Shown in pieces: positions 9,183 through 18,231 of a stretch of 64,000 nt of DNA. The translations under genes were made by a program, and so were the position numbers. A model generated the notes under the pieces. The model made no database searches, was not told the origin of the DNA, and saw nothing but the letters and a program-made list of their open reading frames with translations. Origin of the DNA: Halorubrum xinjiangense (GTDB lineage: Archaea; Halobacteriota; Halobacteria; Halobacteriales; Haloferacaceae); NCBI RefSeq assembly GCF_900102375.1, contig NZ_FNBO01000005.1, positions 1 to 64,000 of the forward strand. Direction: 5' to 3'. Position 1 is the first letter of the stretch. The number at the start of each line of letters is the position of its first letter.

Positions 9183-9294
9183 CGGCGTCGACGCCGACCG
9201 AGCGGCGACTCGCTCCGGACCGACGCCGCGCGCGGGCGCTCCCGTTCGCCATTCGCACCAGATCGGTTAGCGCCCTCCGGGCCGTTTCGCCGAC

Positions 9295-10149
9295 ATGTAC
9301 GTTGCCAGCGCCGGGACGCTCCGTTCGCTCCTCGCTACCGCCGACCCGGCGACCTGCGAGCCGAGCGGCTCCCTGTACGCGACCGACTCGCTCGGCCTCG
9401 GCGTCTTCCTCCTCGTCGGGCTGCTCGGCGGCGCCCACTGTCTCGGGATGTGCGGGCCGCTCGTCACCACCTACGCCGACCGGATGCGGTCCGAGGACCC
9501 CGGCGGACGCGGCGGGCGCGACGACCTCACCGTGCGGCAGGTCCGACAGCACGCGTTGTTCAACCTCGGGCGGACGGCGAGCTACGCGGTCCTCGGCGGC
9601 CTCTTCGGCCTCGCGGGGAGCCTCGCCTTCGTCACGGGACGGACGGTCACGACCCTCGCCGACGACGTCCACGCGCTCACCGGCATCGCGGTCGGCGGGG
9701 TGATCGTCGCCGTCGGCGCCCGCTACGCGCTCCGACTGGAGTTCCGCTCCGTCCCGATACCGGGGTTCGACCGGGCGGCGTCGGCGGTGAGCGACCGGAT
9801 CGTCGCCCGCGTCGACGCGTGGGTCGGCGACTGGCGCATTCTCGGGTTGGGTGCGGCCCACGGGCTCCTGCCGTGTCCGCTCCTCTACCCCGCGTTCCTG
9901 TACGCGTTCGTTCAGGGGAGCGCGCTCGGCGGCGCCGTCGCGCTGGGCATCCTCGGCCTCGGGACGGTGCCGGCGTTGCTGCTCTTCGGCACGGCCTTCC
10001 AGTCCGTGCGCCTCGAAACGCGGCTCCGGTTCCACCGCGTCCTCGGGGTCGCGTTCGTCGCGCTCGGGTACGTTCCGCTCCAGCACGGGCTCGCGACGCT
10101 CGGCGTCCCGCTGCCGCACCCGCCGATCCCGTACTACGCGCCGTTTTAA
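9295..10149 (+). CDS. SafE/DsbD-like heavy-metal membrane transport protein
   Basis: The 284-residue polytopic protein carries GGAHCLGMCGP, with Cys49 and Cys53 in the first membrane segment. This is the hallmark of the SafE/TauE-DsbD-like (UreH-type) membrane family, whose cysteines act in thiol or metal transfer. A matching second half has HGLLPCPLLYP near residue 187. Five to six membrane segments are visible. Homologues of this domain sit beside copper-oxidase assembly genes (the CcoH/CcoS/SenC context), which fits the flanking SCO1-like gene. The substrate is not determined; copper is the likely cargo by context. Confidence 0.82.
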   Translation: MYVASAGTLRSLLATADPATCEPSGSLYATDSLGLGVFLLVGLLGGAHCLGMCGPLVTTYADRMRSEDPGGRGGRDDLTVRQVRQHALFNLGRTASYAVLGGLFGLAGSLAFVTGRTVTTLADDVHALTGIAVGGVIVAVGARYALRLEFRSVPIPGFDRAASAVSDRIVARVDAWVGDWRILGLGAAHGLLPCPLLYPAFLYAFVQGSALGGAVALGILGLGTVPALLLFGTAFQSVRLETRLRFHRVLGVAFVALGYVPLQHGLATLGVPLPHPPIPYYAPF

Positions 10150-10256
10150 AAGGTGACTCGGCATGGTGAGTCGCCAGGTCGAATCACTGGGCCGGGCCGC
10201 TGCCCGATCGCCTTTGTAAGGCAGCGCCGCACGCGTTCGTCGATCGCACCAGACGC

Positions 10257-10262
10257 GTTATG
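10257..10262 (+). promoter_or_regulatory. TATA box of the SCO1-like gene
   Basis: GTTATG is centred about 27 bp before the ATG at 10287, as expected for a leaderless transcript. It overlaps the alternative in-frame ATG at 10260, which argues that translation starts at 10287 instead. Confidence 0.45.
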
Positions 10263-10286
10263 CGCCGCTCGGCCGTTTGCCCGGGT

Positions 10287-10976
10287 ATGAAGCGCCGAAC
10301 GCTGCTCGCCGGCGTCGGAACGGCCGCGGCCGGCTCCGTCGCGGGCTGTACCTCGCGCCTGTTCGGCGGGAGCCCGGACGGGGTCGCGCTCGACCCGCAG
10401 GAGGACCAGATCGCGGACAGCGAGGACCTCGCGTACCCCGCCTACGGGCAGCCGCTCCCGTCGTTCGAGCTGCCGGCCCCGCTCGCGGACGAGACGTTCG
10501 ACAGCGACGAGCTCGACCGGACCGCCCTCGTGACGGGCGTGTTCACCTTCTGCCCCGCGGAGTGTTCGATCCTGCTCCGACAGTGGGTGACGGTCCAGCG
10601 CCGCGTCGCGGACGCGGGACTGACCGACGACGTGTACTTCCTCCCGATCACGTTCGATCCGGAACGCGACGACGCGGCCGCGCTCCGCGACAACGCCGAG
10701 TCGATCGGCGCCGACCTCGACGCCGGCAACTGGATCTACCTCCGTCCCGAGACGCCCGAGCGCGCGAAGGCCGTGGTCGAAGACGAGCTGGGAATCGGGT
10801 TCGAGCGGACGACCGACAGCGACCGGCTCTCGGGATACGACTTCACGCATATCGTCGTGACCATGCTCGTCAACCCCGACGGCGTCGTCGAGCGGGCCTA
10901 CCGCGGCGAGCGGCTCGACCCGGAGCGCGTCGCCGCGGACGTCGAGCGGGTCGTGGCCGCCTTCGCCGACGAGTGA
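10287..10976 (+). CDS. SCO1/SenC-family copper lipoprotein
   Basis: Starting at 10287 the protein has 229 residues, a twin-arginine-like start (MKRRTLLAG) and a lipobox ending in Cys21. The thioredoxin-fold domain shows the Cu-binding CPAEC (Cys89, Cys93) and a conserved His near 188 (DFTHIV), the ligand set of SCO proteins that load the CuA site of cytochrome oxidase or act in thiol redox. An ATG at 10260 would add nine residues before the signal and fits the promoter less well. With nosLDFY and the SafE-like gene it completes a copper-handling block. Confidence 0.93.
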   Translation: MKRRTLLAGVGTAAAGSVAGCTSRLFGGSPDGVALDPQEDQIADSEDLAYPAYGQPLPSFELPAPLADETFDSDELDRTALVTGVFTFCPAECSILLRQWVTVQRRVADAGLTDDVYFLPITFDPERDDAAALRDNAESIGADLDAGNWIYLRPETPERAKAVVEDELGIGFERTTDSDRLSGYDFTHIVVTMLVNPDGVVERAYRGERLDPERVAADVERVVAAFADE

Positions 10977-11056
10977 CGGGAGGTGGGCTCGGCCGCGCGG
11001 CGCCACCCGCCGGCGGGAGGGGAACGCACAAGCCGTCCGCCGCCCTGCGGACCGGT

Positions 11057-11707
11057 ATGAACGTCGACATTCTGCTGTACGACGGGTTCGACGAGCTGGA
11101 CGGGATCGGCCCGTACGAGGTGTTCGACTACGCGCTCGGTTTCGCCGCCGAGGAGGCGGCCGACGACGAGACCGGCGACGGCGGGCGGTCCGGCCGCGTC
11201 CGATACGTCACGCTCGACGAGCGCGACCGGGTGACGGCGAGCCACGGAACGCGCGTCGGGGTGGACGGAACGCTCCCCGACGCGGACGCCGCCGACGCGC
11301 CCGATCTGTTGGTCGTGCCCGGGGGCGGGTGGAGCGCGCGCGACGAGGAGGCGAGCGCGTGGGCGGAGGCGCGGAAGGGCGACGTGCCGCGGGCGCTCGC
11401 GGCGCACCACGAGTCGGGCACGCGGATCGCCTCCGTGTGCACCGGTTCGATGCTGCTCGCGGAGGCGGGCGTCACCGACGGGCGCCGGGCGGTTACGCAC
11501 GCCTCGGCGATCGAAGAGCTCCGGGAGTCGGGCGCCGAGGTCGTGGACGCGCGCGTCGTCGACGACGGCGACCTCCTCTCCGCGGGCGGGGTCACCTCCG
11601 GGATCGACCTGGCGCTGTACGTCGTCGAGCGCGAGTTCGGCGAGGCGGTCGCCGACCGGGTGGCAACCGTCATCGAGTACGAGCGGAGATACGAGGTCGC
11701 AGAGTAG
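11057..11707 (+). CDS. DJ-1/PfpI-family protein
   Basis: The 216-residue protein has the class I glutamine-amidotransferase-like fold of DJ-1/PfpI. The N-terminal strand VDILLYDGFDELD leads into LLVVPGGGW and the nucleophile elbow IASVCTGSMLLAEAG, with the expected cysteine near residue 129. The tail TSGIDLALYVVEREFG is typical of the family's transcription-regulator-like or isonitrile-hydratase-like branch, here without an AraC domain. Family members act as proteases, glyoxalases or chaperones, so the substrate is not predictable. The ATG at 11057 begins the first strand; longer frames upstream overlap the SCO1 gene. Confidence 0.88.
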   Translation: MNVDILLYDGFDELDGIGPYEVFDYALGFAAEEAADDETGDGGRSGRVRYVTLDERDRVTASHGTRVGVDGTLPDADAADAPDLLVVPGGGWSARDEEASAWAEARKGDVPRALAAHHESGTRIASVCTGSMLLAEAGVTDGRRAVTHASAIEELRESGAEVVDARVVDDGDLLSAGGVTSGIDLALYVVEREFGEAVADRVATVIEYERRYEVAE

Positions 11708-11755
11708 GCCGGCGCGGCGGACGTCTCCGCAGATGGAACGGACCGAGGGGGACGG

Positions 11756-12232
11756 TCAGTCGCCGCCGTCGTTCGGGAGCGGCACGTCGCCCCCGTCGTC
11801 CGGGTCCGCTTCGTCGCCCGCGGTTTCGCCGTCGGCGTCAACGGTGATCACGGTGCAGTCGAGTTCGCCCCGGAGGAACGAGTCGATGTCGGGGTCGGAG
11901 AGCAGCTTCTGGACCATCCGGCGCCACCGGCCGGCCTGCTTCGAGCCGATGACGACGACGTCGGCGCCCTCGGCGACGATCTCTTCGAGGATCGTCTCCT
12001 CGACGAGGAAGCCGCGGCGGACGACGTAGCGCGCGCGGTCGACCCGGCCGATCCGCTCTTCGACCGCGCGCTTGAGGTCGCTGCGCGAGACGCCCCCCGA
12101 GCGCTGGTATAAGTCGACGTGGAGGACCGTGAGGTCGGCGCCGCGCTCCTCGGCGATGCGAGCCGCTTCTCGGAGCGTCGCCGCCGAGTGCGACGAGGGA
12201 GGGAATCGGACCGGGACCACGACGAGAGTCAT
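11756..12232 (-). CDS. Universal stress protein, UspA family
   Basis: The 158-residue protein begins with the UspA strand LVVVPVRFPPSSHSAATLRE and has ADVVVIGSK followed by a C-terminal acidic tail of about 25 residues rich in D and G. The usual ATP-binding G-x2-G-x9-G-S/T is not well formed here (SKQAGRWRRMVQKLL), so it may not bind ATP. It is one of four Usp-like genes in the window (also 47811, 53908 and 62595). Its function is unknown beyond stress association in the family. Confidence 0.8.
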   Translation of the reverse strand: MTLVVVPVRFPPSSHSAATLREAARIAEERGADLTVLHVDLYQRSGGVSRSDLKRAVEERIGRVDRARYVVRRGFLVEETILEEIVAEGADVVVIGSKQAGRWRRMVQKLLSDPDIDSFLRGELDCTVITVDADGETAGDEADPDDGGDVPLPNDGGD

Positions 12233-12296
12233 GTCAGGAAGATGGGTGCCGCGGCGTGAATACGCTGTCGATGTGGCGGCTCCCCCGGGGCCACGA

Positions 12297-13274
12297 TTAG
12301 CTGTGCCCGTCTATCGGCACCGGCTCGTACGGTTCGGCCAGCCAGTCGAGGTCGGAGTCGGAGAGGTCGACGTCGAGCGCCTCCACGGCGTCGACGACGT
12401 ACTCCGGTTTCCGGGCGCCGACGATCGGCGCGTCGACGGCATCCTGATGCAGGAGCCACGCCAGGGCGATCTGCGCCATCTTGACCCCCTTCTCCTCGGC
12501 GAGTTCCGCGACGCGCTCGTTGATCTCACGGCCGCCGTTCGCCGCGTACGTCGTCAGCCGCTCGTGGAGGTGCCGGTCCGTCTCGCCGCGGACGGTCGCC
12601 TCCAACTCGTCGTGCGGCCGCGTGAGGAACCCGCGGGCGAGCGGGCTCCACGGGATCAGCCCCACGCCCTTCCGCTCGCAGAAGGGGACCATCTCGCGCT
12701 CCTCCTCGCGGTACGCGAGGTTGTAGTGGTCCTGCATGGTGACGAACGGCTCGTACCCGTCCCGCTCGGCGACGTGAAGCGCCTCCGCGAACTGGTGGGC
12801 CCACATCGAGGAGGCGCCGACGTGCCGGACATCTCCGCGCCGGACGGCGTCGTCGAGCGTCCGCAGCGTCTCCGCGATCGGGGTCTCGTCGTCCCAGCGG
12901 TGGATCTGATAGAGGTCGATCGCGTCGGTGCCGAGCCGGTCGAGGGAGTTCCGGAGCTCCTGTTCGATCGCCTTCCGCGAGAGTCCGCCCGAGTTCGGGT
13001 CGTCGTCGTCCATCTGGAAGTACACCTTCGTCGCGATCACCTGCCGGTCGCGGTCGTACCCGTCGAGCGCCTCCCCGAGCACACGCTCGCTCTCGCCGGT
13101 GTTGTAGGCGTTCGCGGTGTCGAAGAAGTTGATCCCGTGGTCGATTGCGGTGTCGACGACGTCCTGCGCCTCCTCGGCCGAGAGGTGCCACTCCGCGTCT
13201 CCGCCGAAGGTGTTCGTCCCGATCCCGATCCGGCTCACCTTCGTCCCCGAGCTCCCGAGGGTGGTGTACTCCAT
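12297..13274 (-). CDS. Aldo/keto reductase
   Basis: The 325-residue (beta/alpha)8 enzyme starts MEYTTLGSSGTKVSRIGIGT and shows the active-site DTANAYNTGESE (the catalytic Tyr follows Asp in the family), a conserved Lys in VIATKVYF, His in YQIHRWD and the cofactor region near PIVGARKPEYV. It is expected to reduce aldehydes or ketones with NADPH in the cytosol, and resembles the YhdN/YajO-like branch. The ATG at 13274 opens the first beta-strand; upstream in-frame sequence is not protein-like. It faces the RNase H gene across a short divergent region with TTTTTG near 13343. Confidence 0.93.
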   Translation of the reverse strand: MEYTTLGSSGTKVSRIGIGTNTFGGDAEWHLSAEEAQDVVDTAIDHGINFFDTANAYNTGESERVLGEALDGYDRDRQVIATKVYFQMDDDDPNSGGLSRKAIEQELRNSLDRLGTDAIDLYQIHRWDDETPIAETLRTLDDAVRRGDVRHVGASSMWAHQFAEALHVAERDGYEPFVTMQDHYNLAYREEEREMVPFCERKGVGLIPWSPLARGFLTRPHDELEATVRGETDRHLHERLTTYAANGGREINERVAELAEEKGVKMAQIALAWLLHQDAVDAPIVGARKPEYVVDAVEALDVDLSDSDLDWLAEPYEPVPIDGHS

Positions 13275-13411
13275 ACGACGGCCACGCGCGGCGGGGAGGA
13301 ATTCGTTCGGGTTGCGCCGTGGCCCTCGCCGCGCCCGCGGCTTTTTGTTCTCGCCCTCGAACGTACCGGTGATGGATCGAGACGGAGCGCGCCGCGCGAC
13401 GGGCGGGTAAC

Positions 13412-14053
13412 ATGGAGCCACTCCCGACGGACAGGCTCTCGCCGCTCGCGAGCCGAGTCGACGACGTCCTGGCGCTGTACGGCTACGAGATCGGCCCCGC
13501 GATCGAGGCGATAGACGGGGCCGTGGCGGGCTACGGCGGCCTGTTCTCGCCGGGAACGAGCGACGGTGAGATCCGCGCCGCCGTCGAGGAGGTCCTCGCC
13601 GCCGGGCCGCCGTCCGGGGGCGATCCGTGGCGATCCGGCGACCTCGACGTGGTCCTCTACGTGGACGGGAGCTCCCGCGGCAACCCGGGACCGGCCGGAG
13701 CGGGCGCGGTCCTGCGGGCCGCGGAGGGACCGACCGTTCGGTTGGGTCGACCGGTCGGCGCCAGCGCCGAGAACAACACCGCGGAGTACGCGGCCCTCCA
13801 TCTCGGGCTGGAGGCGCTGGCCGCGCGCTGTGACCCGGCGACCGTCGAGGTCCGCATCGACTCGCGGACCGTCATCGACGACATCTGGGGCGACGGCGAG
13901 GGCGTCGCGGCGGCCGCGCCGTACAGGCCGGCGATCCGGGACCGCCTGGCGGCGCTGTCCGCCTGCGAGTGGACCCACCTCGTCGACAGCGACCCGAACC
14001 CGGCGGACGCGCGCGCCGCGGTCGGTGCCGACATCGCGGCGCTCGGTCCGTAA
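13412..14053 (+). CDS. rnhA: Ribonuclease HI
   Basis: The 213-residue protein has an N-terminal extension of about 78 residues and a C-terminal type 1 RNase H domain. The acidic catalytic residues are visible: Asp85 in YVDGSSRGNPGP, Glu125 in NNTAEYAAL, Asp150 in RIDSRTVID and a last Asp in SDPNPADARA near residue 193-198. It hydrolyses the RNA strand of RNA-DNA hybrids. The extension carries no zinc or hybrid-binding motif I can name; homologous extensions are common in haloarchaeal RnhA. The start lies only 22 bp after GATGGATCG (13369-13380), so the leader is short. Confidence 0.93.
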   Translation: MEPLPTDRLSPLASRVDDVLALYGYEIGPAIEAIDGAVAGYGGLFSPGTSDGEIRAAVEEVLAAGPPSGGDPWRSGDLDVVLYVDGSSRGNPGPAGAGAVLRAAEGPTVRLGRPVGASAENNTAEYAALHLGLEALAARCDPATVEVRIDSRTVIDDIWGDGEGVAAAAPYRPAIRDRLAALSACEWTHLVDSDPNPADARAAVGADIAALGP

Positions 14054-14072
14054 CGGACCCGCGAGAAGCGTT

Positions 14073-14426
14073 CTACGACCCGTCCGGCGTCTCCTCGACG
14101 GAGACGGTTTCGGCGGCGCCGGTCGGCGGGTCGAGCCGGACGCTGTGCCGGGTGTGTCGCGCGTGGGTCCGGGCCCAGCGTCGCGCGGGCCGCTCGGAGA
14201 GGAACCGCTCGCCGCCGGGACAGCGGTCACACCGGACGACCCACGGGGTCACGTCGTCCGGGTAGTGGCCGGTGTGGCGCTCGTGGTCGAGCGCGAACTG
14301 CTCGATCGCGTGGCCCCCCGGACCGAGGTCGTCGAGGTCGCTGTCGAGGGTCCACTCGCGGCCGCACCGCTCGCAGGAAACGGTCGGTGCCTCCCGCGTA
14401 TCGTCCGAAAGGGCGTCGTCGGTCAC
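14073..14426 (-). CDS. Haloarchaeal hypothetical protein with two CxxC pairs
   Basis: The 117-residue protein has two zinc-finger-like pairs, CERCGREW (about residues 18-25) and CDRCPGGE (about 66-73), with histidine-rich stretches HERHTGH and HARHTRH between and after them. This suggests one or two zinc sites. I do not recognise a named family, and no enzymatic motif is seen. It converges on rnhA and lies just downstream of the TrmB gene on the same strand (58 bp gap), so it might be co-transcribed with trmB. Confidence 0.7.
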   Translation of the reverse strand: MTDDALSDDTREAPTVSCERCGREWTLDSDLDDLGPGGHAIEQFALDHERHTGHYPDDVTPWVVRCDRCPGGERFLSERPARRWARTHARHTRHSVRLDPPTGAAETVSVEETPDGS

Positions 14427-14484
14427 GGGCCCGCTTGGGGGCGCGGCTACTTCAACGGCGACCTCTGGCTGTCTCGAACCCGCC

Positions 14485-15537
14485 TCAAAGCGCCGGCGGT
14501 TCGCCGCGGCCGATGACGATCTCTTGGCCCTCGACGTCCTCTAAGGCGGCGACGCGGCCGCCGATCTCGACGCGGCCGTTCTCGGTCTCGACGACGAGCG
14601 AGGCCACCTCCTCGGTGTCGACGAACGCGACGTCGACGACCCTCCCGCGGACCGTCACCTCCTCGCCGGTCTCGATGTCGCGACCCTCGACGCTCGCGTA
14701 GAACTCTTCGTCGTCGAACTCGCGGACGTCCTTGACGGCGCGGCGGATCGACGCGTAGCGGCGGGGGAAGGGGCGCTCCTCGCCGTCGGCGGCGAGCGTC
14801 TCCGCGGTCGTCCACAGGACCGTCCCGAAGAAGCCGGAGACGAGGAAGCCGAGCGCGGAGCGGTTGAAGATGACGCCGTAGCGCTCGCGGTCGTCGCGCA
14901 GCGCGTCCTGCGTGGCGTAGACGGAGTACTCGCCGTCGCCGACCGCGAGGACCGGCGTGGTGATCCCGCGGCGTGCCCGGGCGATGGTCGCGACCTCCAG
15001 ATAGTCGAACTCCGACGGGTCTGGCGCGTTCGACGCGGGCGTGACGAGCAGTTCGACGCTGACGCCCGCGGCGACCTTCGCGGCGAGCTCGTCGCGGAAC
15101 CGGCGGAGGAGCCCGGGGGTGAGCGACAGCGCGAGCTCGTACTCCGCGTTCGCGATCACCTCCTCGAGGTACCGGAGGATCGTCGAGCGCGACTTCACGA
15201 GCGACACCGCCTCGGTCTCGCGGGTCGGCGCCGTGTAGCGGGCCTCCAGCTCGTCGACCATCTCCGCGAACGACGAGCGCAGGTCGCCGAAGGCGTCGTC
15301 GGGATCGACCGCGACGATCTTCATCGGTCGCGACTCGCGGAGCTCGACGAGCCCGCGGTCCGAGAGGCTCCGGACGGTGTCGTACACCCGCGGCTGCGGG
15401 ATGTCGGTCCGATCGGCGATGTCGCTCGCCGTCAGTTCCCCGTGTTCCAACACCGCGAGGTACGCGTCGATCTCGTACTCGCCGAGGTTGAATCGGTCCC
15501 CGACGCGGTCGAGCGTGTCGCGGAGGTCGTCGGTCAT
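14485..15537 (-). CDS. trmB: TrmB-family sugar-sensing transcriptional regulator
   Basis: The 350-residue protein has the full TrmB layout. An N-terminal winged helix (about residues 18-80; [20 protein letters not shown] then the wing [14 protein letters not shown]) is followed by a short coiled coil (about 85-110) and a large effector-binding domain to the C-terminus. TrmB proteins control sugar uptake and gluconeogenic or glycolytic genes. The length matches haloarchaeal global-type TrmB. The effector cannot be deduced. An AT-rich stretch TTATAGCTTTTTACTATGAG (15561-15580) upstream is a likely promoter. Confidence 0.92.
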   Translation of the reverse strand: MTDDLRDTLDRVGDRFNLGEYEIDAYLAVLEHGELTASDIADRTDIPQPRVYDTVRSLSDRGLVELRESRPMKIVAVDPDDAFGDLRSSFAEMVDELEARYTAPTRETEAVSLVKSRSTILRYLEEVIANAEYELALSLTPGLLRRFRDELAAKVAAGVSVELLVTPASNAPDPSEFDYLEVATIARARRGITTPVLAVGDGEYSVYATQDALRDDRERYGVIFNRSALGFLVSGFFGTVLWTTAETLAADGEERPFPRRYASIRRAVKDVREFDDEEFYASVEGRDIETGEEVTVRGRVVDVAFVDTEEVASLVVETENGRVEIGGRVAALEDVEGQEIVIGRGEPPAL

Positions 15538-15625
15538 GGGCGGAAGAAGGAGGGCGGGGATTATAGCTTTTTACTATGAGTCGAGTTGTACGCGTTTTCA
15601 GAGTTCGGTCCTCCCGTTCGGCCGA

Positions 15626-16375
15626 CTACATGTACATCCGGTCGTACGTTCCCTCCGGCTCCCGCTCTTCGATCCGCTCGGCGAGGTCCTCGTAGCGGCG
15701 CCGGATCTCCTCGGCGAACGCCTCCAGCGGGGCCGCGTCGACGCCGACGTCGTAAATCGCGTTCGCCGTGTCGACCAGCCGCACCGCGGCGTCGACGTCG
15801 GGCGCCTGCGCGTGGACCGGCGTGACGAGCACCCCGACGCCGAGCGGCGAGTCGAGCCCGCGTTCGAGCAGCCCGGCGTTCGCCCCGTCGAGGAAGCCCG
15901 ACTCCATCGCCGGCACGTCGACCCCGTCGCCGAGGCGCTTGTCGCGGTAGTCCTCGGTGGCGACGTGGAAGGTCCGGTGCGCGTCCGGGCCGTGCGGCAC
16001 GGGGACGCCCGCCAACACGGCGATCTCTTCGACCCCGTTCGCTTCCGTCCAGTCGATGAGGGCGTCCGCGAGCAGTTCGCCCAGGAACGGCGGAACGAAC
16101 TGCTCGGCGACCAGGACGGTGACGTCGCGGGCCGGGTCGGTGTACAGCCGGATCGGGTGCCGCGGCGTCCCCTTCGTGAACGGCGTGATGGACGGCGCGC
16201 CGCCGATCCGGACGTGGCCCGTCTCCTCGAGGTCGAGGTCGTCGACGAGGTAGTCGACGGCGGTCAGCCCGGCGAGCCCGAACGAGGAGAACCCGGCGAT
16301 CAGCGTTTCGCCCGGCTTCGAGTCGTGTTCGACGCTGAACCTCGGTACCGTCGGATCCGCGGCCTGATGTGACAT
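15626..16375 (-). CDS. PAC2-family protein (proteasome assembly chaperone-like)
   Basis: The 249-residue protein shows PAC2-family features: TLIAGFSSFGLAGLTAVDYL near residue 24-43, then GVPVPHGPDAHRTFHV and LVTPVHAQAPDVDAA. Archaeal PAC2 homologues (PbaA/PbaB-like) are proposed to assist proteasome or other complex assembly. The C-terminus (EEIRRRYEDLAERIEEREPE) is a charged helix. Its ATG is followed upstream by 29-bp tandem repeats and then the IS element, so the native promoter may have been displaced. Confidence 0.85.
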   Translation of the reverse strand: MSHQAADPTVPRFSVEHDSKPGETLIAGFSSFGLAGLTAVDYLVDDLDLEETGHVRIGGAPSITPFTKGTPRHPIRLYTDPARDVTVLVAEQFVPPFLGELLADALIDWTEANGVEEIAVLAGVPVPHGPDAHRTFHVATEDYRDKRLGDGVDVPAMESGFLDGANAGLLERGLDSPLGVGVLVTPVHAQAPDVDAAVRLVDTANAIYDVGVDAAPLEAFAEEIRRRYEDLAERIEEREPEGTYDRMYM

Positions 16376-16385
16376 ACTCCCCGTT

Positions 16386-16469
16386 CGCTCAGCCGGGCCA
16401 TAGTGATTGTGCCGCGCTCAGCCGCGCCGTAGTGATTGTGCCGCGCTCAGCCGCGCCGTAGTGATAGAG
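16386..16469. repeat. Three 29-bp tandem repeats upstream of PAC2 gene
   Basis: Units beginning CGCTCAGCCG and containing TAGTGATTGTGCC start at 16386, 16415 and 16444. The last diverges at GATAGAG. They lie between the PAC2 start and the left end of the IS200/IS605 element. Confidence 0.85.
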
Positions 16470-16606
16470 TTACGAGCGCATACCCCCGTCTTTAGGCGGG
16501 GGTCGAGCGGACAATAGCGTACACTTCCACCGACGACGCTACGGCTGGATTTCCCACCGGTTCACCACCAGTATTAACACACCTTGATACATAGTGTGTA
16601 ACGCAG

Positions 16607-16996
16607 ATGAAGACCACACGGCACGCGACTTACAACCTCAACTACCACATAGTGTGGTTGCCGAAGTACCGCAACTCGGTACTCAAAGGCGATGTCGCTA
16701 ACCGTGTGCGAACCATCCTCCAGGAAATTGCCGACGACAAGGGCCTCGAAATTCTCGATCTCACCGTACAGCCCGACCACGTTCACCTGTTCGTCAGTAG
16801 TCCGCCTAAGAACGAACCGGCGCTCCTCGCCAACTGGTTCAAGGGTATCTCCTCGCGCAAGTACAACCACCGATACGCCGACCACGACGGCGAGAAAATC
16901 GGATGGGCGAGAGGCTACTACGCAGGGACCGCTGGGCACGTTTCGAGTGAGACTGTCCAGAACTACATCCAGCGTCACGAGGTGGATGAGTCGTGA
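16607..16996 (+). CDS. tnpA: IS200/IS605 TnpA transposase (Y1 HUH)
   Basis: The 129-residue protein is full length for TnpA. It has NLNYHIVWLPKYRN at the start, the HUH motif PDHVHLFV (about residues 48-55) and a C-terminal helix with the catalytic tyrosine in SETVQNYIQRH (about residue 122). It nicks and joins single-stranded element ends through a 5'-phosphotyrosine link. The stop TGA overlaps the GTG start of tnpB. A TATA-like run TATTAACACACC lies about 30 bp upstream at 16572. Confidence 0.95.
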   Translation: MKTTRHATYNLNYHIVWLPKYRNSVLKGDVANRVRTILQEIADDKGLEILDLTVQPDHVHLFVSSPPKNEPALLANWFKGISSRKYNHRYADHDGEKIGWARGYYAGTAGHVSSETVQNYIQRHEVDES

Positions 16997-18231
16997 CCGA
17001 ACTCACGAAGACGCTGGAACTCAAATTGGTAGAGCCGAACGCTCACAAGCGGAGAAAACTCCGAGAGACGCGAGAGGCGTACCGACAGGCCCTTGATCAC
17101 GCCTTCGACGCCCGATGTACCACGCAGACCGAAGCGAACGATGTGGTGGTCACCTACGACCTGAGTGGGTACGCGAAGAACGCGCTCAAACAATACGTTC
17201 CGCAACTCACGACGACATACAACGCGGGCGAACTTCACGACGACCACCCTGTTCGGTTCACCAACGAGGGGCTACGGCTCGACCACAAACCCGAGAATGA
17301 GATCGAGTGGTACGCCAAAATCCCGCACCACGAGGATTACCACCTCTGGATGCCAGCACAGCCGAACCCTGAGCAACGGGACTGGCTGGAAGCGTTGGAC
17401 GCTGGTGACGCGGAAATGGGCGAGAGTCGGCTGTTCGAGCGAGACGGAACGTGGTTCCTCCACGTCACCGCCACCCACGACGTCGAGGAACCCTCCGAGG
17501 TGTCCGCCGAAGAACGGACGCCCATCGGAGTGGACATCGGGGAATCATCACTCGTCACGGTGTGTCACCGCGACGATCACGGTTCCCCGACCGCACCTGA
17601 ACTGTGGGCCGACGAAGGGAAGACCGTTCGTCAGCTCCGCAAGACCTACTTCACCGTCAAGCGCCGACTCCAGACGCGGGGAAGCGAGCGTATCGCGGAG
17701 TCGTTCGGGGACGACCTGTGGAACCAGATAGACGATGTGTTCCACCGGGTCACCCGCGAAGTCGTGGAGTACGCCGAATCCGTCGAGAATCCCGTTCTCG
17801 TTCTGGAAGACCTGACGTATATCCGGGAGTCGATGGACTACGGCGAGTACATGAACCGGCGTCTCCACGGCTGGGGGTTCGCCAAACTCCACGCGCAGAT
17901 ACGCTACAAGGCCGTCGAGAAGGGAATCCCCGTTGAGACGGTACACCCGCGCAACACCTCGAAGGAGTGCCACGCTTGCGGTGAAGTGGGATACCGCCCA
18001 CGACAGGCGACGTTTACGTGTACGAACGACGACTGCTGGGTGGATGAGTATCAAGCGGACGTGAACGGAGCGATAAACATCGCAGACCGCTACCTCAGCG
18101 GAGAGAGCCATTCAAGAGAACACACGGATGGGGATGACTCGGCTGAGGATGGGGGGCGTTTGACCGCCCCACAAGACACCCACGCCGATGCTGAGACCCA
18201 GCAAGGGACGCGTGGAACGTACGCGTCTTGA
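16993..18231 (+). CDS. tnpB: TnpB RNA-guided endonuclease of IS200/IS605 element
   Basis: The 412-residue protein has an N-terminal helical/OrfB_IS605 region and a split RuvC nuclease: Asp in VDIGESSLVTV (about residue 179), Glu in VLEDLTYIRE (about 275) and Asp in YQADVNGAINIA (about 356). A zinc finger, CHACGE with CTNDDC, lies between the last two. TnpB proteins are omega-RNA-guided DNA nucleases that help keep the element at its donor site. All three acidic residues are present, so it is probably active. The C-terminal 45 residues (rich in T, D and G) overlap the expected omega-RNA region. Confidence 0.95.
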   Translation: MTELTKTLELKLVEPNAHKRRKLRETREAYRQALDHAFDARCTTQTEANDVVVTYDLSGYAKNALKQYVPQLTTTYNAGELHDDHPVRFTNEGLRLDHKPENEIEWYAKIPHHEDYHLWMPAQPNPEQRDWLEALDAGDAEMGESRLFERDGTWFLHVTATHDVEEPSEVSAEERTPIGVDIGESSLVTVCHRDDHGSPTAPELWADEGKTVRQLRKTYFTVKRRLQTRGSERIAESFGDDLWNQIDDVFHRVTREVVEYAESVENPVLVLEDLTYIRESMDYGEYMNRRLHGWGFAKLHAQIRYKAVEKGIPVETVHPRNTSKECHACGEVGYRPRQATFTCTNDDCWVDEYQADVNGAINIADRYLSGESHSREHTDGDDSAEDGGRLTAPQDTHADAETQQGTRGTYAS

